From Planococcus citri (Eukaryota > Arthropoda > Insecta > Hemiptera > Pseudococcidae): a stretch of DNA of 64,000 bases. Positions 32,478 to 43,995 of the stretch are shown one piece after another. The first letter of the stretch is position 1. Every line of letters starts with the position of its first letter. Under the pieces are notes generated by a model that was given only the letters and a program-made list of their open reading frames with translations, did not search any database and was not told the DNA's origin. Both the position numbers and the translations under genes were made by a program. The stretch is taken from assembly GCF_950023065.1 (NCBI RefSeq), contig NC_088677.1:86949469-87013468 (forward strand). The letters are read 5' to 3'.

Positions 32478-33609
32478 CACGACGAAAAAGGGCGTCATCA
32501 CGACGAGCATTTTTTCGTTCATAAAAGATGAATGAACGACGAAAAATGATGAAGTTCCACGCCAGATGACGCCCGACAATAAAGTATTTATGAACGACTA
32601 CGATTTAATAATGAGATAAGCAGTATTCACGACAAAATAATTTCATACACGACAGAATATTATCAGTTCAATTACAATTATATTTTGTACAAATTTTGAC
32701 AAATAATCAACTGAGAGTTTCTTTCAAAAAAAATTTGAGTGAAATTGTAACTCAGTAGAAGAGAACTAAATTGGCCAAAACGAAGCGAGGGCTAAAGATT
32801 TTGGGAAAAAATGAGAATTTTGAGGATAGATCGGCGATTTTGTCGGCAAATGAACGATAATTAAATACAGGGTACCCAGAAATATCGGGTACCCCTAAAA
32901 AGTTTTCTGCCAAATACTTCGCGGTTGGTCATAGTGAATGATAATAATGATAGCACATGATTGGTTGTTGGACTGGAGAGATAACATTCCACCAATCATA
33001 TGCATCTATTTCACGTTGCCAACCTATATTTTTAATGAAAAACTTTCTTAGGGGTACCCGATATTTCTGGGCATCCTGTACATGATTGCAAAAAATTTGA
33101 ATTTTTGAAAACGGAAACTAAAATATTGTTTAAATTTTTGTAACTTTCTTGAATTTCTCACAAGTTCCTAAGTTTTTCCTGCTTTTGTGGAACCCAAGGG
33201 GGGTAAACTGTCTCCCCTTGGCCCCCTTTTGGTTCGTCCCTGAGATCAAAAGAGGAAGAGGGGTCGCCCATCAAAGTCCACAAAACATTACTTCTATAAA
33301 CAGCAATTTTTTACGTACCTACTTCGTTTTTTTGGTATCATTTTAATATTTTTTAAACGTTTATTTCTGTCGGTGAAATGCCTGTTTTTGATGGAAAAAT
33401 TTTGTCGTGCATTGCCTCATATAGGAGTTGAAAGTAATAAAATGTCGTGAATTTTTTAATTCGTCGTTTGATACATTATTTTGTCGTTGGAGTGCCTTTT
33501 ATGTCGGGGTAAGCTCTTTATTGTCGGGAATTTCCAATTTAGTCGTGGTAATGATTTTTCTGGCGTGAAAGTGCCTATGCTTGTCGTGCTGACGCCCTTT
33601 TTTGTCGTG
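32478..33609. mobile_element. Fold-back element with repeated CACGAC/GTCGTG subterminal motifs
   Basis: The left end (CACGACGAAAAAGGGCGTCA) and right end (its inverse at 33586-33609) form imperfect terminal inverted repeats. Inward from each end the CACGAC motif recurs many times: as CACGAC or GACGA on the left (to about 32655), and as GTCGTG or GTCGT on the right (from about 33400). No coding capacity. A small MITE is nested inside. Confidence 0.7.
32868..33078. mobile_element. 211-bp MITE nested in the fold-back element, TA target duplication
   Basis: Terminal inverted repeats of about 35 bp begin CAGGGTACCCAGAAATATCG at the left and end with the inverse at 33078 (one mismatch region, GGGCATCCTG). 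TA lies on both sides (32866-32867, 33079-33080). Size and duplication fit a Tc1/mariner-type MITE. Confidence 0.85.
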
Positions 33610-33774
33610 GTATTAAATCACACCCTTTAATATTCCGAGTACCTACCTATTGAGTTGACTTGAGGAAAAAACATATCCACGATTTAAAATTTAAAAATTT
33701 GGATAACTGAAAACTAAACCTTGATTCATTTTGATCCTTCAAATAAGTACTCATTTGACCAACAAGAATTTTGG

Positions 33775-34085
33775 CATAATTCAGAAATTCGGATTATAGA
33801 AATCAATAAATTAACCATCCAATTCATCCATTACAGCCATTACAGGAAATAGTTGATGTAAAATCTCAAAATATATATTTGCAAGATAAAATTATCAACA
33901 CACGGTAACAATAATGAGAAAAAAAAAGAAATTGTAACAACAACAGATTCAAATTAACATACACCAGGTGGGCCTGAATTGCCATAGATATGCGGTGGAC
34001 CACCTCCAGGGGTACCAATTGGGTAGGGAGGTGGACCTGGTACACCACCCCCACCACCACCACCACCGCCACCGCCGCCACGTAC
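33775..34085 (-). pseudogene. Duplicated 3' end of a GILT-like gene (third copy, broken)
   Basis: The minus strand encodes a Gly run, then VPGPPPYPIGTPGGGPPHIY and a short different end, with a stop at 33954-33956. This matches the tail of copy B, whose 3' UTR words ('tagaaatcaataaa', 'aaaatatatttgca', 'ttatcaacaca') are also conserved here to about 33775. No GILT exons are present to the right: homology stops at 34085. It is a 3' fragment of a duplicated gene, or the last exon of a gene broken by later insertion. Confidence 0.7.
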
Positions 34086-34089
34086 CCAT

Positions 34090-34730
34090 CCGTAGATGGT
34101 AATTTTTGTACTTATAACGTGTCGCGTCATTAATTTCCTCGTACAGACATGGTACTATTTTAAATAACGTGATCTTCATTAATTTCTCGCGTAAGATCGT
34201 GGTACTTTTTTAGTCACTGGCCAGATTTATCCGGAAATCTGAGCCTTTGTCTCTACAAAAATGGAACTCCGACCCAGACCTGCCGAAGCGACTATTATTG
34301 GGGTCGCCAGGGAGAGGCAGGCAATGTGAACATTCAAAACAGAAGTGTACTCAGACCAACCTAGGTAATCGTGTATCCTTTTATTCAGGGTTACATGCGC
34401 CCTTAATTTATCTAATTATGTTAATAATATATCTTACGTAACTGTATCAATTGGTAGATGACGATGTGTTAATCATCTATCAATTGATCTATTTTACCTT
34501 AGAAGCTGTTTTATTTCGCTGTTATGTGTACCTACTTTAATTTATCCCCCTAAACCAATCTTCCAAGCCTAGCTCGCATGTGTTGTAATCTTGCCACCTA
34601 ATCTTGGCCGGTTAGGCTGGCGCCATCGAATCTCATGGCAACACAGAATAATTTACATTTTGACCCTTCGTAAATTATTTGGTATAATTTGCTCATCTAT
34701 GTATATTATATTTCTTGATTAAAATAATTG
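34090..34730. other. Intergenic, unidentified
   Basis: No gene. It contains a hairpin (ATCAATTGGTAGATGA pairing with TCATCTATCAATTGAT, about 34446-34486) and moderately GC-richer sequence than its surroundings. It could be an old mobile-element remnant, but no ends were found. Confidence 0.4.
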
Positions 34731-34732
34731 TA

Positions 34733-35457
34733 CGAGGGACAATCAAAAAGTAAGTTACACATGGCTGTAGATTTTGAAGGGATAGACATTTTTTGACCAA
34801 AATTGGAGGAAATGTAGTTCAAACAATCGACCACACCTGACAAAATTTATTTTGCATTTGGGTGCGTTGTTTATATTTTACAGCATTATTAGTGAAGTTC
34901 TGATAATAAACAATCGTCCAAAAATGATATTTGAGAAAAAAATGATTTTTTAAGCTTACAAAAGAAAAATTTATCGGAAAATCGATTGAGGACCATTCAA
35001 GACATAACGTACTAACATTATTTTGATTTAAGCAGTACCTAAATGAAGTTGATTGCTCAGTGACAATCTGCTGAACATCGACCTCCCACGGAGGCACTCA
35101 GCACCAGAAATTTTGCAACCATAACATGAACAATTTACAACGCCAAATCACTTCCTAACTTGAAATAACATTAGTATGATATGTTTTGAGTAATTCTTGA
35201 TAAATTTTACTCATAATTATTGCAACCACCATTTTTTTTTCCAGCCCATTTTCAGTCAAATACCACTTTTGGACAATTGTTTGTTATCAGCACTTCACTA
35301 ATAACGCTGTAAAATGCGAACAACCCATGCAAATGCAAAATAAATTTTGTCAGGTCTGGTCAAATGTTTGAACTACATGTCCCCCAAGTTTGGTCAAAAA
35401 ATATCCATCCGTTCAAAATCTACAGCTGTGTGTAACTTACTTTTTGATTGCCCCTCG
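34733..35457. mobile_element. 725-bp palindromic MITE, family 1, copy 1
   Basis: Ends CGAGGGACAATCAAAAAGTA and its inverse, flanked by TA (34731-34732, 35458-35459). Long inverted arms contain 'aaatttattttgcatttg'. It shares arms and end motif with the element at 57539-58254. TA duplication and the CGAGG...AAAGTAAGTT end suggest a mariner-related non-autonomous family. Confidence 0.85.
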
Positions 35458-35459
35458 TA

Positions 35460-36740
35460 CATAAATGCTCCTTGCGTTATCATTTCGTAATCTAAAAGGT
35501 AACAAAAGGATTGTTCTAAGTGAATAGTGTAGTTTGATTGACTATAAAGTCTCTCCATCTTGAGCTAAGCAGGCGTCTAAGAAATATTTCCCTCTTAACG
35601 AATATTTCTTAGAATTAGCCTAACACAAAATTATAGGAATTTCTCTCATACTCAGTCAATATCATCCTCCTTCTATATCGCAGTCTCTCTCACCCTCACT
35701 ATTACAGTTTTTGTTCTACTTAGAAGTGCGAATACCGTTTCTGAAATTTTTCACTTTTTGATCATTTTACACAATTTTTGAATAGGTCCAATAAAATTGT
35801 ATAGTTTTTGAAAATAATGCAAAGCACCTAGGAAAGTGAAAAAAAAATCAAAAATGGGTTTCTATTTGTAACTTTCAAAGAGATATTAGGTACGTGATCA
35901 ATTATCGCAAAAAATGAAGAAACTTTTTTTTGATTTTTAATATGTAAGTACCTAGGTACCTACCTGAATTTTGAAATTTGAAACCCCAATAGAAAAATGA
36001 TGGTTCAAGTCAGGAATCCACTTTTTTTTCGAATCCCTTGCAATTTTCAAAAAAAAAAGTCAAGGACGCCGCTCCCTAGTAAGCATTGGAAGATTTAACT
36101 GGATCCTTGAGAAAATTTGGACCTGAAGTAAACTACCCCCTTTGACCCCCCCCCCCCTTCCGAGAAAAAAATTTATGTACAAAAAGAAATATTTCTGTAA
36201 GTAGGTCAGTATAACAAAAAAAAATGTAAAAATAATACGTAGGTAGCTAGGTAAGTAAATAAAAATTTCAAAAAAACTCGGACAAAAATAACCTACAAAT
36301 TTTTTTAGGAAAACACTGTATTATTCGAACTTTCACAATGTTATAAAAATTCCCTTTCAGTTTCATTACCTACATATTTGCGTGATAGAATTTTTCTCGT
36401 TATTTTATTTAAAGCCACGCATCGCGACTCATTGCAATTTGTAACAAATCTCTTTCAAAAAATATTCGTATTTGTCGACAACGCCAACGCGCCATTAATG
36501 TGATTTTTATAGTTTTATTTTAACAAATGTTTCAGAGCACATGTAGATACTTACATATTTTGGCTTCTGAACGTGAAATTTTCACTTCATGGGTTAGGTA
36601 CCTATTTCATACCAAACCTTCGACGTTTTTTAATTCACGAACAGAAATGGAAAAAGAGCCTCACAATTTTACTCCACCAGCGCAAACTTCAGCTACACTG
36701 GAATTCATTTTTCAATTTTCGGCGAATTTTTAAAATTTCA
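35460..36740. other. Intergenic, nothing recognised
   Basis: AT-rich, with GTAGGTACCTA-type simple words and homopolymer runs. No gene, RNA or repeat boundary that I can support. Confidence 0.5.
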
Positions 36741-36749
36741 AAGGCTAAT

Positions 36750-38870
36750 TTATGACAAAAAAAAATCAAAATTTGATCTAATTAATGTGAAAGGCTGAAA
36801 TTGAACCGATTTAAGATGATTTCTCTGTTTAGATAATCTGCTCAAAACCATTCAGGACAGTTTCCAATCAATTTCTCTGGCAGAAATTAGGTACTTGGGT
36901 TATAGTTTGGTAAAATTTGGATTTTTCCCTATTTTTGACCGATAGGTAAATTTTAAAAAAAATAACTTCTGCACTATGCAAACATTTCATCACCAGCCCA
37001 AATTTCAAATCGATTGCTGGTGAATTTTTGATAATCAAATTTTCTCCAAAAATGAGGAAAAAATCAAAATTTTACCAAATCAACCTAGAAAGCTGAAATT
37101 TGATATTTACCCTATTTTCGACCCGCAAAATCGATAGGAAACGATTTCAAACCATTTTGAGCAATTCTGGAACCTCCAGTAGATTTTTAAAACTTGAAAA
37201 TTTCTACAAATTTTCATCAATGAAGTTGGAATTACGGAATTCAGCCTGCACTTGAACCTAAACACGTTATTAAGTCGGCTGCTGGTGGATGTAAGTCATT
37301 TTAGAGTCTCCAGCAACTTTTTAAAAATTCTTGGAGCCTCCAGTAGATTTTTGAATCATCGAATGGAGTTATAAAACCGACATTGACTCTGCAAACTAAT
37401 TTCATTAGGCTATGAAGTCAAATTTAGGTAAATTTCACGTCGTTTTGAAGCCTCCAGAAACTTTTTGAAAATTCCTGGAGCCTCCAGTAGATTTTTGAAT
37501 CATCAAATGGAATTATAAAACCGAAGTTCACTCTGTAAACCAATTTAAATCCGCTATGAAGTCGACTGCAGGTGGATTTCAAGTCGTTTTGAAGCCTCCA
37601 GAAACTTTTTGAAAATTCCTGGAGCCTCCAGTAGATTTTTGAAACCTGAAATAACTACAAAATTTCATCAAATTCAGCTGGAAAGTTGAAAAAAAAACTC
37701 TGAGAACCAATTTCAATACGCTATGGAGTCGAAAATCGTTTTGAGCAGTTCTGGAGCCTCCAGCAACATTTTTGAAACTTGGAATCCCCCAAAATTTCAT
37801 CAAATGTAGTTGAAAAGTCCAAATTTATTCAAGAAACCAATTTCAATACACTATGAAGTCTACTGCAGGTGAATTTCAAGTCGTTTTGAGCAGTTCTGGA
37901 GCCTCCAGCAAATTTTTGGAACTTGGAATTCCCACAAAATTTTACCAAACGCAGTTAGGAAGCCAAAATTTAACCTGCAAACTAATTTTAATACGCTGTG
38001 AAATCTACTGCTTGTGAATTTCAAGTGGTTTTGAGCAGTTCTGGAGCCTCCAGCAGATTTTAGAAACTTGAAATTTCTACAAAATTTCATCAATTGCTGT
38101 TTGAAAGCCAAAATTCACTCTGCAAACTATTCTCAATATGCCATGAAGTCGCCTGCAGGTGAACTTCAAGTGGTTTTGAGCAGTTCTGGAGCCTCCAGCA
38201 AATTTTTGATACCTGATATTTCTTCAAAATTTTATCAAATGCAATTTATAAAACAAAAATTCACCCTGCACTTCAACCTAAACACATTATCGAGTCGGCA
38301 GGTGGTGGCTGTAGGTCATTTAGGAGTCTCCAGCGACTTTTTAAAAATTCTTGGAGGCTCCAGTAGATTTTCGAATCATCGAATGGAGTTATAAAACCGA
38401 AATTGACTCTGCAAACTAATTTCATTACGCTATGAAGTCGAATGTAGGTAGAATTCAAGTCGTTTTCGAGCCTCCAGCGACTTTTTGGAAATTACTGGAG
38501 CCTCCAGCAGATTTTTCTATGCTCAAAATTTGCATAAAATGTTACCAAAACCAATTTTAATACGCTATCAAATCAATTGTATGCGGGTTCAAGTCATTTT
38601 GGGGCCTCCAGCAACTTTTGAAAATTCCTGGAGCCTTCAGTAGATTTTTGAAACTTGAAATTTTCACAAAATGTCATTTAAATGGAATTGAAAAGCCTAA
38701 ATTCATTCTGTAAAATAAATTCAATGCGATATGAAGTTGACTGCAGGTAAATTTAAAATCATTTTGGAGCCTCCAGTGGTTTCTTGGAAATCGCTGGAGC
38801 GTCCAGTAGATTTTTTAAACTTGAAATTTCCATAAAATTTTACCAAACAGAAATTTTTCAAAAATAAACG
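36750..38870. repeat. Satellite-like array, period about 148 bp (CTGGAG unit)
   Basis: The phrase GGAGCCTCCAGTAGATTTTT or a close variant recurs near 37175, 37337, 37483, 37623, 37758, 37908, 38053, 38200, 38356, 38500, 38640 and 38808, i.e. every 135-160 bp. Between them 'cactctgcaaactaatttca', 'acgctatgaagtcgac' and 'tcaagtcgttttga' recur in order. The same unit forms the core of the fold-back element at 29370-31081 and the repeat at 16144-17090. Confidence 0.9.
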
Positions 38871-39139
38871 ATGAGGTTGAAAATTTAAAAAAAATTGATT
38901 AAAAGATGTCATTTATATACGTGTATTTACCAACCTATCCAATGTAGGTACTGGATACTTAATCATTAAATTGTAAATTTAAAATCCAGTCGTTTGATTT
39001 TGAAGAGCAATATCTTTGACCATGAGTATACCGAAAAACTAATGCATTCGTATAGAGATGATTTCCAAATCAGTGTTAATTCTCAGTTCCTGATCGACGA
39101 AAATTCTTATTCAATGGCGACTGCGTCTCTCTCGGCAAA

Positions 39140-39288
39140 TTACCCTGCTGCATTCATCTTGCGTTGCCATGCAAATGGATCCTTCGCAGCAATGGTTCCG
39201 CAATTATTCTTTCCACCAGCATTTTTTGCCATAAGTTCATTGCATACTGGATGGTTGATGCGATATGCGATTAAAATTACATTACTTC
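39140..39288 (-). other. Possible exon of a small Cys-containing protein (weak)
   Basis: The minus strand holds an open stretch ending in TAA at 39140-39142 that encodes NHPVCNELMAKNAGGKNNCG and then TIAAKDPFAWQ. The composition is protein-like and slightly reminiscent of a Kazal-type inhibitor fragment, just downstream of two small secreted Cys-rich genes on the same strand. No convincing acceptor or start was found, so this may be a pseudo-exon. Confidence 0.2.
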
Positions 39289-39437
39289 TAGTCTTCGGCA
39301 AATAAAATATCTTTACGAAACATGTTTTTTTCGTTTACCTAATAAAATGTACAATACTTATAGGTATTTTTGTTTGGAAAACCAGAAGGTTAAAGCTCTT
39401 GCGATCAGAATACTTTGTATCCGTAGGGTTTCGGATA

Positions 39438-39833
39438 TTAATTTGGTCGTCTTAGTTTACTTAACGAGTTACCGAAAAATCTTTTAAATTTGTCCATCAT
39501 ATTAACCCCAGCTGGGGCTGGGTCCGGGACCGGAGACTGAACTGGAGCTGGAGCCTGAGTCGTGGCCGGGGCAGGGGACGAGGCTACGACTTTGTCTCCT
39601 TGTGCTATATTTTTTCGTGTTGCTTCAATTAGTTCAATTTTTCGTGCAGTTTTCTCGAATGCACAATATCCGGCCACTTCAGGACGCACCTGAACACACT
39701 GCCCAGAACAGCAGAAACCCATACTGCCGTCATAAGTGCACTCTGCTCCACAAGGAAGACAGATCGGAGTACCAGTTATTATAGGTCTAATAAAAAAACA
39801 CATTGAAAAAATCAGCCCAAAAAGATGGTACAT
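39438..39833 (-). CDS. Secreted cystine-knot-like peptide with Pro/Ala-rich tail
   Basis: 131 aa from ATG at 39833. Residues 1-20 form a hydrophobic signal peptide. A Cys-rich module follows, about residues 25-56, with spacing C-x6-C-x8-CC-x3-C-x10-C plus one extra Cys in the first loop. It is the inhibitor-cystine-knot arrangement found in arthropod venom, salivary, antimicrobial and regulatory peptides. Then comes a charged linker, a repeat-like Pro/Ala stretch and a basic C-terminus. The neighbouring gene at 40040-40255 has the same Cys spacing, so the two are tandem paralogues. Function cannot be told from sequence; secretion is the safest statement. A TATA-like TATATA lies upstream at about 39923-39928 on the minus strand. 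A 5' non-coding exon is possible because GTAAAT overlaps the ATG. Confidence 0.75.
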   Translation of the reverse strand: MYHLFGLIFSMCFFIRPIITGTPICLPCGAECTYDGSMGFCCSGQCVQVRPEVAGYCAFEKTARKIELIEATRKNIAQGDKVVASSPAPATTQAPAPVQSPVPDPAPAGVNMMDKFKRFFGNSLSKLRRPN

Positions 39834-40039
39834 ATTTACCTCGTGATTGGGCAATTTTTTTGAAAAAATGACACACGTGACGTAGTTTCACTTGTGATAG
39901 ATAAAGTAGATTGAGTTTATCAGTATATAAAAATCAACTTGAACGTATTAGATGACTATCTCTGGAAGTCAAGATACCATAATGTCAAAATCAATCGCGA
40001 TCAAACCATTTTGAGCGACCTTTCTTCGATGAACGAAAA

Positions 40040-40255
40040 TTAGAATCTCCCATTATATCTCTTTGGCTTGGCATCGCAAACTCCATTCAGATTACCTATT
40101 GGGTGGTTGCAAAAATTAGAGCAGCATTTTCCCATATGCCCGTTCCAATGACAGGGTGCTCCGTTTGGTAGGCAATCGTCACAATACACCGATTGAATCA
40201 CTATTGCAACAATGATCACGAACACGACTAGAGAAATTTTCGTGGTCAAATTCAT
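40040..40255 (-). CDS. Small secreted cystine-knot-like peptide
   Basis: 71 aa from ATG at 40255 (upstream in-frame codons are not ATG). A signal peptide of about 25 residues ends near SVYC. The mature part has six cysteines spaced C-x6-C-x8-CC-x3-C-x10-C, a typical inhibitor-cystine-knot pattern, and a short basic tail. It is the simpler paralogue of the gene at 39438-39833 and lacks the Pro/Ala tail. It could be a salivary, antimicrobial or ion-channel-directed peptide; the sequence does not decide. Confidence 0.78.
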   Translation of the reverse strand: MNLTTKISLVVFVIIVAIVIQSVYCDDCLPNGAPCHWNGHMGKCCSNFCNHPIGNLNGVCDAKPKRYNGRF

Positions 40256-40679
40256 CGATCGCGAACTTTTGGAGTAATATATCAAATTGTGTGTAAAGAA
40301 CGTCGTGTAGAATTGAGCTATAGACTGGTGTATGGTACTTTTTTCGTGCCATCGGCATCATCAGTTGAGGGGGAAACGAGATTGTGTAATGAGATAGCTC
40401 AGATTCCTCAATCTTAATCTTTATCAGTAGGAAAAATATGATTAAGTACCTACTTAGTTGAGATAAAATGGAGATATTGTGTGCAGATTTGAGAATTATT
40501 ATCGCCACTGAAGAGAGTTGAACTTGAACCGCTGCTTTGCGTGTAATGATTTGATATGCTCAATTGCTAGATAAAATGTTTCAAAACAAATTAATGAAAA
40601 ATAAACAGTTGAATATAATAGAAAACTAATCGTAGGTTTTTTTTCCATTTATGAATATTATTTACATCTTATAATTACA

Positions 40680-43170
40680 TATTCCTGCAGTGAGGGGGCG
40701 GCCACGCTCCCTTCCGCAGGAATAATACCAGTACAATCTTAAATTTAGGGGGGGGGAGGGTGATGATAATTCTAATACTAAATGACAAACTTGATACTAG
40801 AATGAGCTAAGCCGAGATTGAGTGCGTTTCAATTTTGCTTAAAACTAGGAGGGGGAGGGGATGGTTCGGCCATCCAGTGGTCCTGGAGCTGCAGTAAGTG
40901 GGAGGCCCCAGTTTTGGTTCGGACTGCTACCCCCTCCAGCACCAGGCCAAAGACCCGGAGCTCCCAGGCAATATCCCAGAATTGCTCCCACCACTCCGGG
41001 GTTGAGGGAGTGGTCACCCTAGGATGTAGCCCATTCCCCCTTCCACTGATTTGGAGCAACCCCCAACCTGTCTCCCATTTAGGCGTAGGCTTAGGAGGTC
41101 CCCAGGCACCACTGCACCCATAACTACCTCCAGGCATGGACTGGGATCGAAAGGGTCCACTGGCAAATCCCAAACCAGAAGTTTTGTGATACTGCTCGAG
41201 CGATGCGAGAGCAAACATTTTTTGAAAAAAGTAGTCCAAAAAAACGGAAAAAGTCCATTTTTGCATGTTTTATTTTAAATGTTTGCTAGCAAGGGCCCAT
41301 TGTCTACCACAAGGACCAATTTTTTTCATTTTTTTGGAGGGGCTCACTGGGAAACTCCCAGTATCCTGCTAGGGCCAGTCCGCACCTGACTACCTCAGAA
41401 AGTGCTCTCCTAGAGCGAGATTGTCAAAAAGGATACCTACGATTTCTTATGTGTGAAAGTGGGAACACTCGGCCCCACCTAACAAAATGGATAAAGTTGG
41501 AGTAATTTTGAATGCTGAGGATGGACACATAGGTACCATAGGTTTCTTCCATTCCTTCAGCTTTAGGAAGTGCTATAATATACATTCAGTATACTATATA
41601 AATTAAATTAAATAAGTTATATTTGAGGAGAATATTTGATAATTGGTTACACTATTATTTGTAACTATTTACAAGTACATATTAGAGTTGGTGTTGAGGG
41701 AGGTCCAATTACACACCTTGATGTTGATAGGTATCTCCCTGAATTCGCTCACAATGATTGACCATACCTAGCCCCAGTCAAGCTGGTCCAGCCCACATCC
41801 ATTCTATGAGATAGTGAGTTTTTTGATTTTTCTACTAGTACATTCCCTGGCAAGATTTTGGATACCAAGGGAGAAGTTCTTATAATGTTGGTTTGTTATA
41901 GTAGTGAATTTTTATGATGATGCAGAATTAGACATATGAGCTATTAGGAAATTGCACAGTGGCTGCATGAGGTCAATTTTCATCAGCTCCGGGGCGTTTT
42001 ACTGGCATGCGCCAAAATTCATGCCATGCCAGTTCTAAATAAATGGCGGCTCGGTGGCATGAACATGGTGTAGGATGATTCAGATGAAGTATTTAGTCTA
42101 ACAAACCCATAGTTTTGCCTGTAAAATAGAGAAAATTTGGTAACAGTGTTTTCGAGGGTCCCACTTCCATCTTTGATCTCTATTTGACCCAAAATCTAAA
42201 CACATATAAAAGGGACTTCAATTGGAGAGAATTGAAATTTTTATAAAAATTTGTCTTTGGTACCAAAATTTGGGGTTTCAAGGGCTCAAAGACAGATAAG
42301 ATATCGGCACGTCAAAATTTGAATGATCGATGGTGGCGTCCATGTCTATGCAGAATATTATGTAGTGACCCTAGCTTACTCTTCCTTCAATTTTATGCTT
42401 TAGAATTGCTACTTTCCCCCATATTGTGTGGTTGGGTCAACAGCATCTCTATACCTCCAAAGTGGTGGATGAAGTCCCTCACTATCCCAAGAGACATTCT
42501 GAGGTCTTGGCTGACACAGTGTGCCAGTGCATAGGAGGGCCCGTGTAGAAATAAGTCTTTGTTGGCTTCCTCCAGCGTGAGTAGGCTGTTGGACTCGACC
42601 TCTGTTAAAGCCAAATTTCCCAAGCTTCTTCTCCTCATTACTTCTGCAGCAGAGGAGATGAGTCTGGTCTCAACATCATGAGGTGTTGGTTCACGCATGT
42701 CAAGATATTGTTGATATGGGAGGAGATCCCCCACACTGGCAGCACTGACTGGGGCATAGAATCGCAATTCGTAGTTGGATTCCACAAAGCACTAGGTATT
42801 GCATAGCAGGTATGAAAACATGGTCACTGAATAACAGGGAGTATGGATGCTCCCAGCCTCCTTGAGTGAGCAACTGTCTCTGGGCATTATCCTCTTGGGT
42901 TCAGCCTCCTTTGAGGCCTCTTCCCCATGCTGCTATGCTACAGAAGTGGAGAGCTCAGTGCTACTCTTTCTGGGAGTTGAGGGGAAGGTGGTCCTTAGGA
43001 ATATTATTATAGTTGGTTTACATCCTGCATGGTGTGCCTGTACACATACAGTTCCATTGGTGTGTAGTTTGGTTTTTTGATGCCTAGCTTCTCCCTAATG
43101 GAGAAGGTTGAATGATCTTGTTTTGGTGTTTCTTCTGCTATGGAGCTTGGAAGTCAGTTGATTGTAGGTA
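40680..43170 (-). repeat. Macrodomain-carrying repeat, second copy (minus orientation)
   Basis: 41930-42330 is the inverted counterpart of 20840-21290, and the macrodomain fragment at 42393-42785 lies next to it as in the first copy. The block 40830-41270 is GC-rich and open on the minus strand for 145 codons (Trp/Pro-rich, unrecognised), possibly another part of the element's coding region. A short hairpin (ATTCCTGC/GCAGGAAT) occurs at about 40680-40722. No terminal repeats were found, so the element's class is unknown. Confidence 0.55.
42393..42785 (-). pseudogene. TARG1/OARD1-like macrodomain N-terminal fragment
   Basis: Open frame of 130 codons without an ATG at its 5' end (the first codon after a TAG is not ATG). 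It encodes a 65-residue N-terminal stretch, then LTLEEANKDLFLHGPSYALA, HCVSQDLRMSLGIVRDFIHH and FGGIEMLL. This follows the TARG1 macrodomain order GDLF - SLAHCIS - D-RMG-GIA - F-KKFGG---L. The central beta-strands, the Lys of the YYLITKK stretch and the C-terminal loop are absent, so the domain is truncated. The copy at 19278-19727 keeps the middle part but lacks the end. Neither appears functional alone. Confidence 0.65.
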
Positions 43171-43174
43171 TCTG

Positions 43175-43689
43175 CAGGGCTGGTGAACAGAACAGATGAA
43201 CATAACACTATGAATGGAACGATAAACACACAAATTTTCAAATTTTCTGAAGGTTACCCAAACAGAATGATATATTGCTCTGAACAAATGAACGCTAACT
43301 GAACAAAATGATTCAACGTTTTGAACAAAAAACAACAACCAGATCAGAACAATATCTGTCAATTTTATTCAAATTATTCACTATTTTTCATGTTTTAGAC
43401 TTCATTTTTAGTTTTGTTTTGTCTTTCGAAGGCAGTAAAAGGCTTAATTTTCAAGGTAAAAAACTATCTATTATGAGAATTCATCATGTAAGCGAAGAAA
43501 AAATGACTGCAAAGGTGAGAACAGAACAGAACGAAACATAATAGAACCAAATCAACCTGAACAAAACCAGAACAGAAAAAAAGAATCCAAATTAACTTGA
43601 ACAGAAACCAGAACAGAATACTACAAAAAGTTTTTGTTCGTGAACAGAACAGAACAGAACACTACGGATCGTTTCGTTCACCAGCCCTG
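43175..43689. mobile_element. hAT-like non-autonomous element, GAACA-rich
   Basis: Inverted ends CAGGGCTGGTGAAC (left) and GTTCACCAGCCCTG (right) match the CAGGG-type hAT terminus. The flanks read GTATCTG and GATCTG, which is not a clean 8-bp duplication. The interior is dominated by GAACA/GAACAGAAC words. Confidence 0.65.
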
Positions 43690-43995
43690 GATCTGTCCTT
43701 CTAATAAGAGTGTCAGCAGTTGATGCTTTCTCCAATTTCTAGGATATCCCTCCTGATTAGAAATAAGAGGCATGTCTGAATAATTCCCTTGCTGCAAACT
43801 TCAAAGGTGTTTTATTTTTTATTTTATTCATTCAACTGAAAAGCAATAACCTCAAGTGCAACGCTTGCCCTTATACATATGTAATTACTTAAGCAACGAA
43901 GGATATGAATACAAATGACAAAAATGGACAAGAAAACTGATTTATTTAAGCTTAATAAATAGGTATCTATCAATATTCATCCAAGCTATACGATG

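Noticed and set aside
40829..41266. 145-codon Trp/Pro-rich minus-strand frame as a host gene
   Set aside because: It lies inside the second copy of the macrodomain-carrying repeat, has no recognisable domain and no signal; kept only as part of the repeat description.
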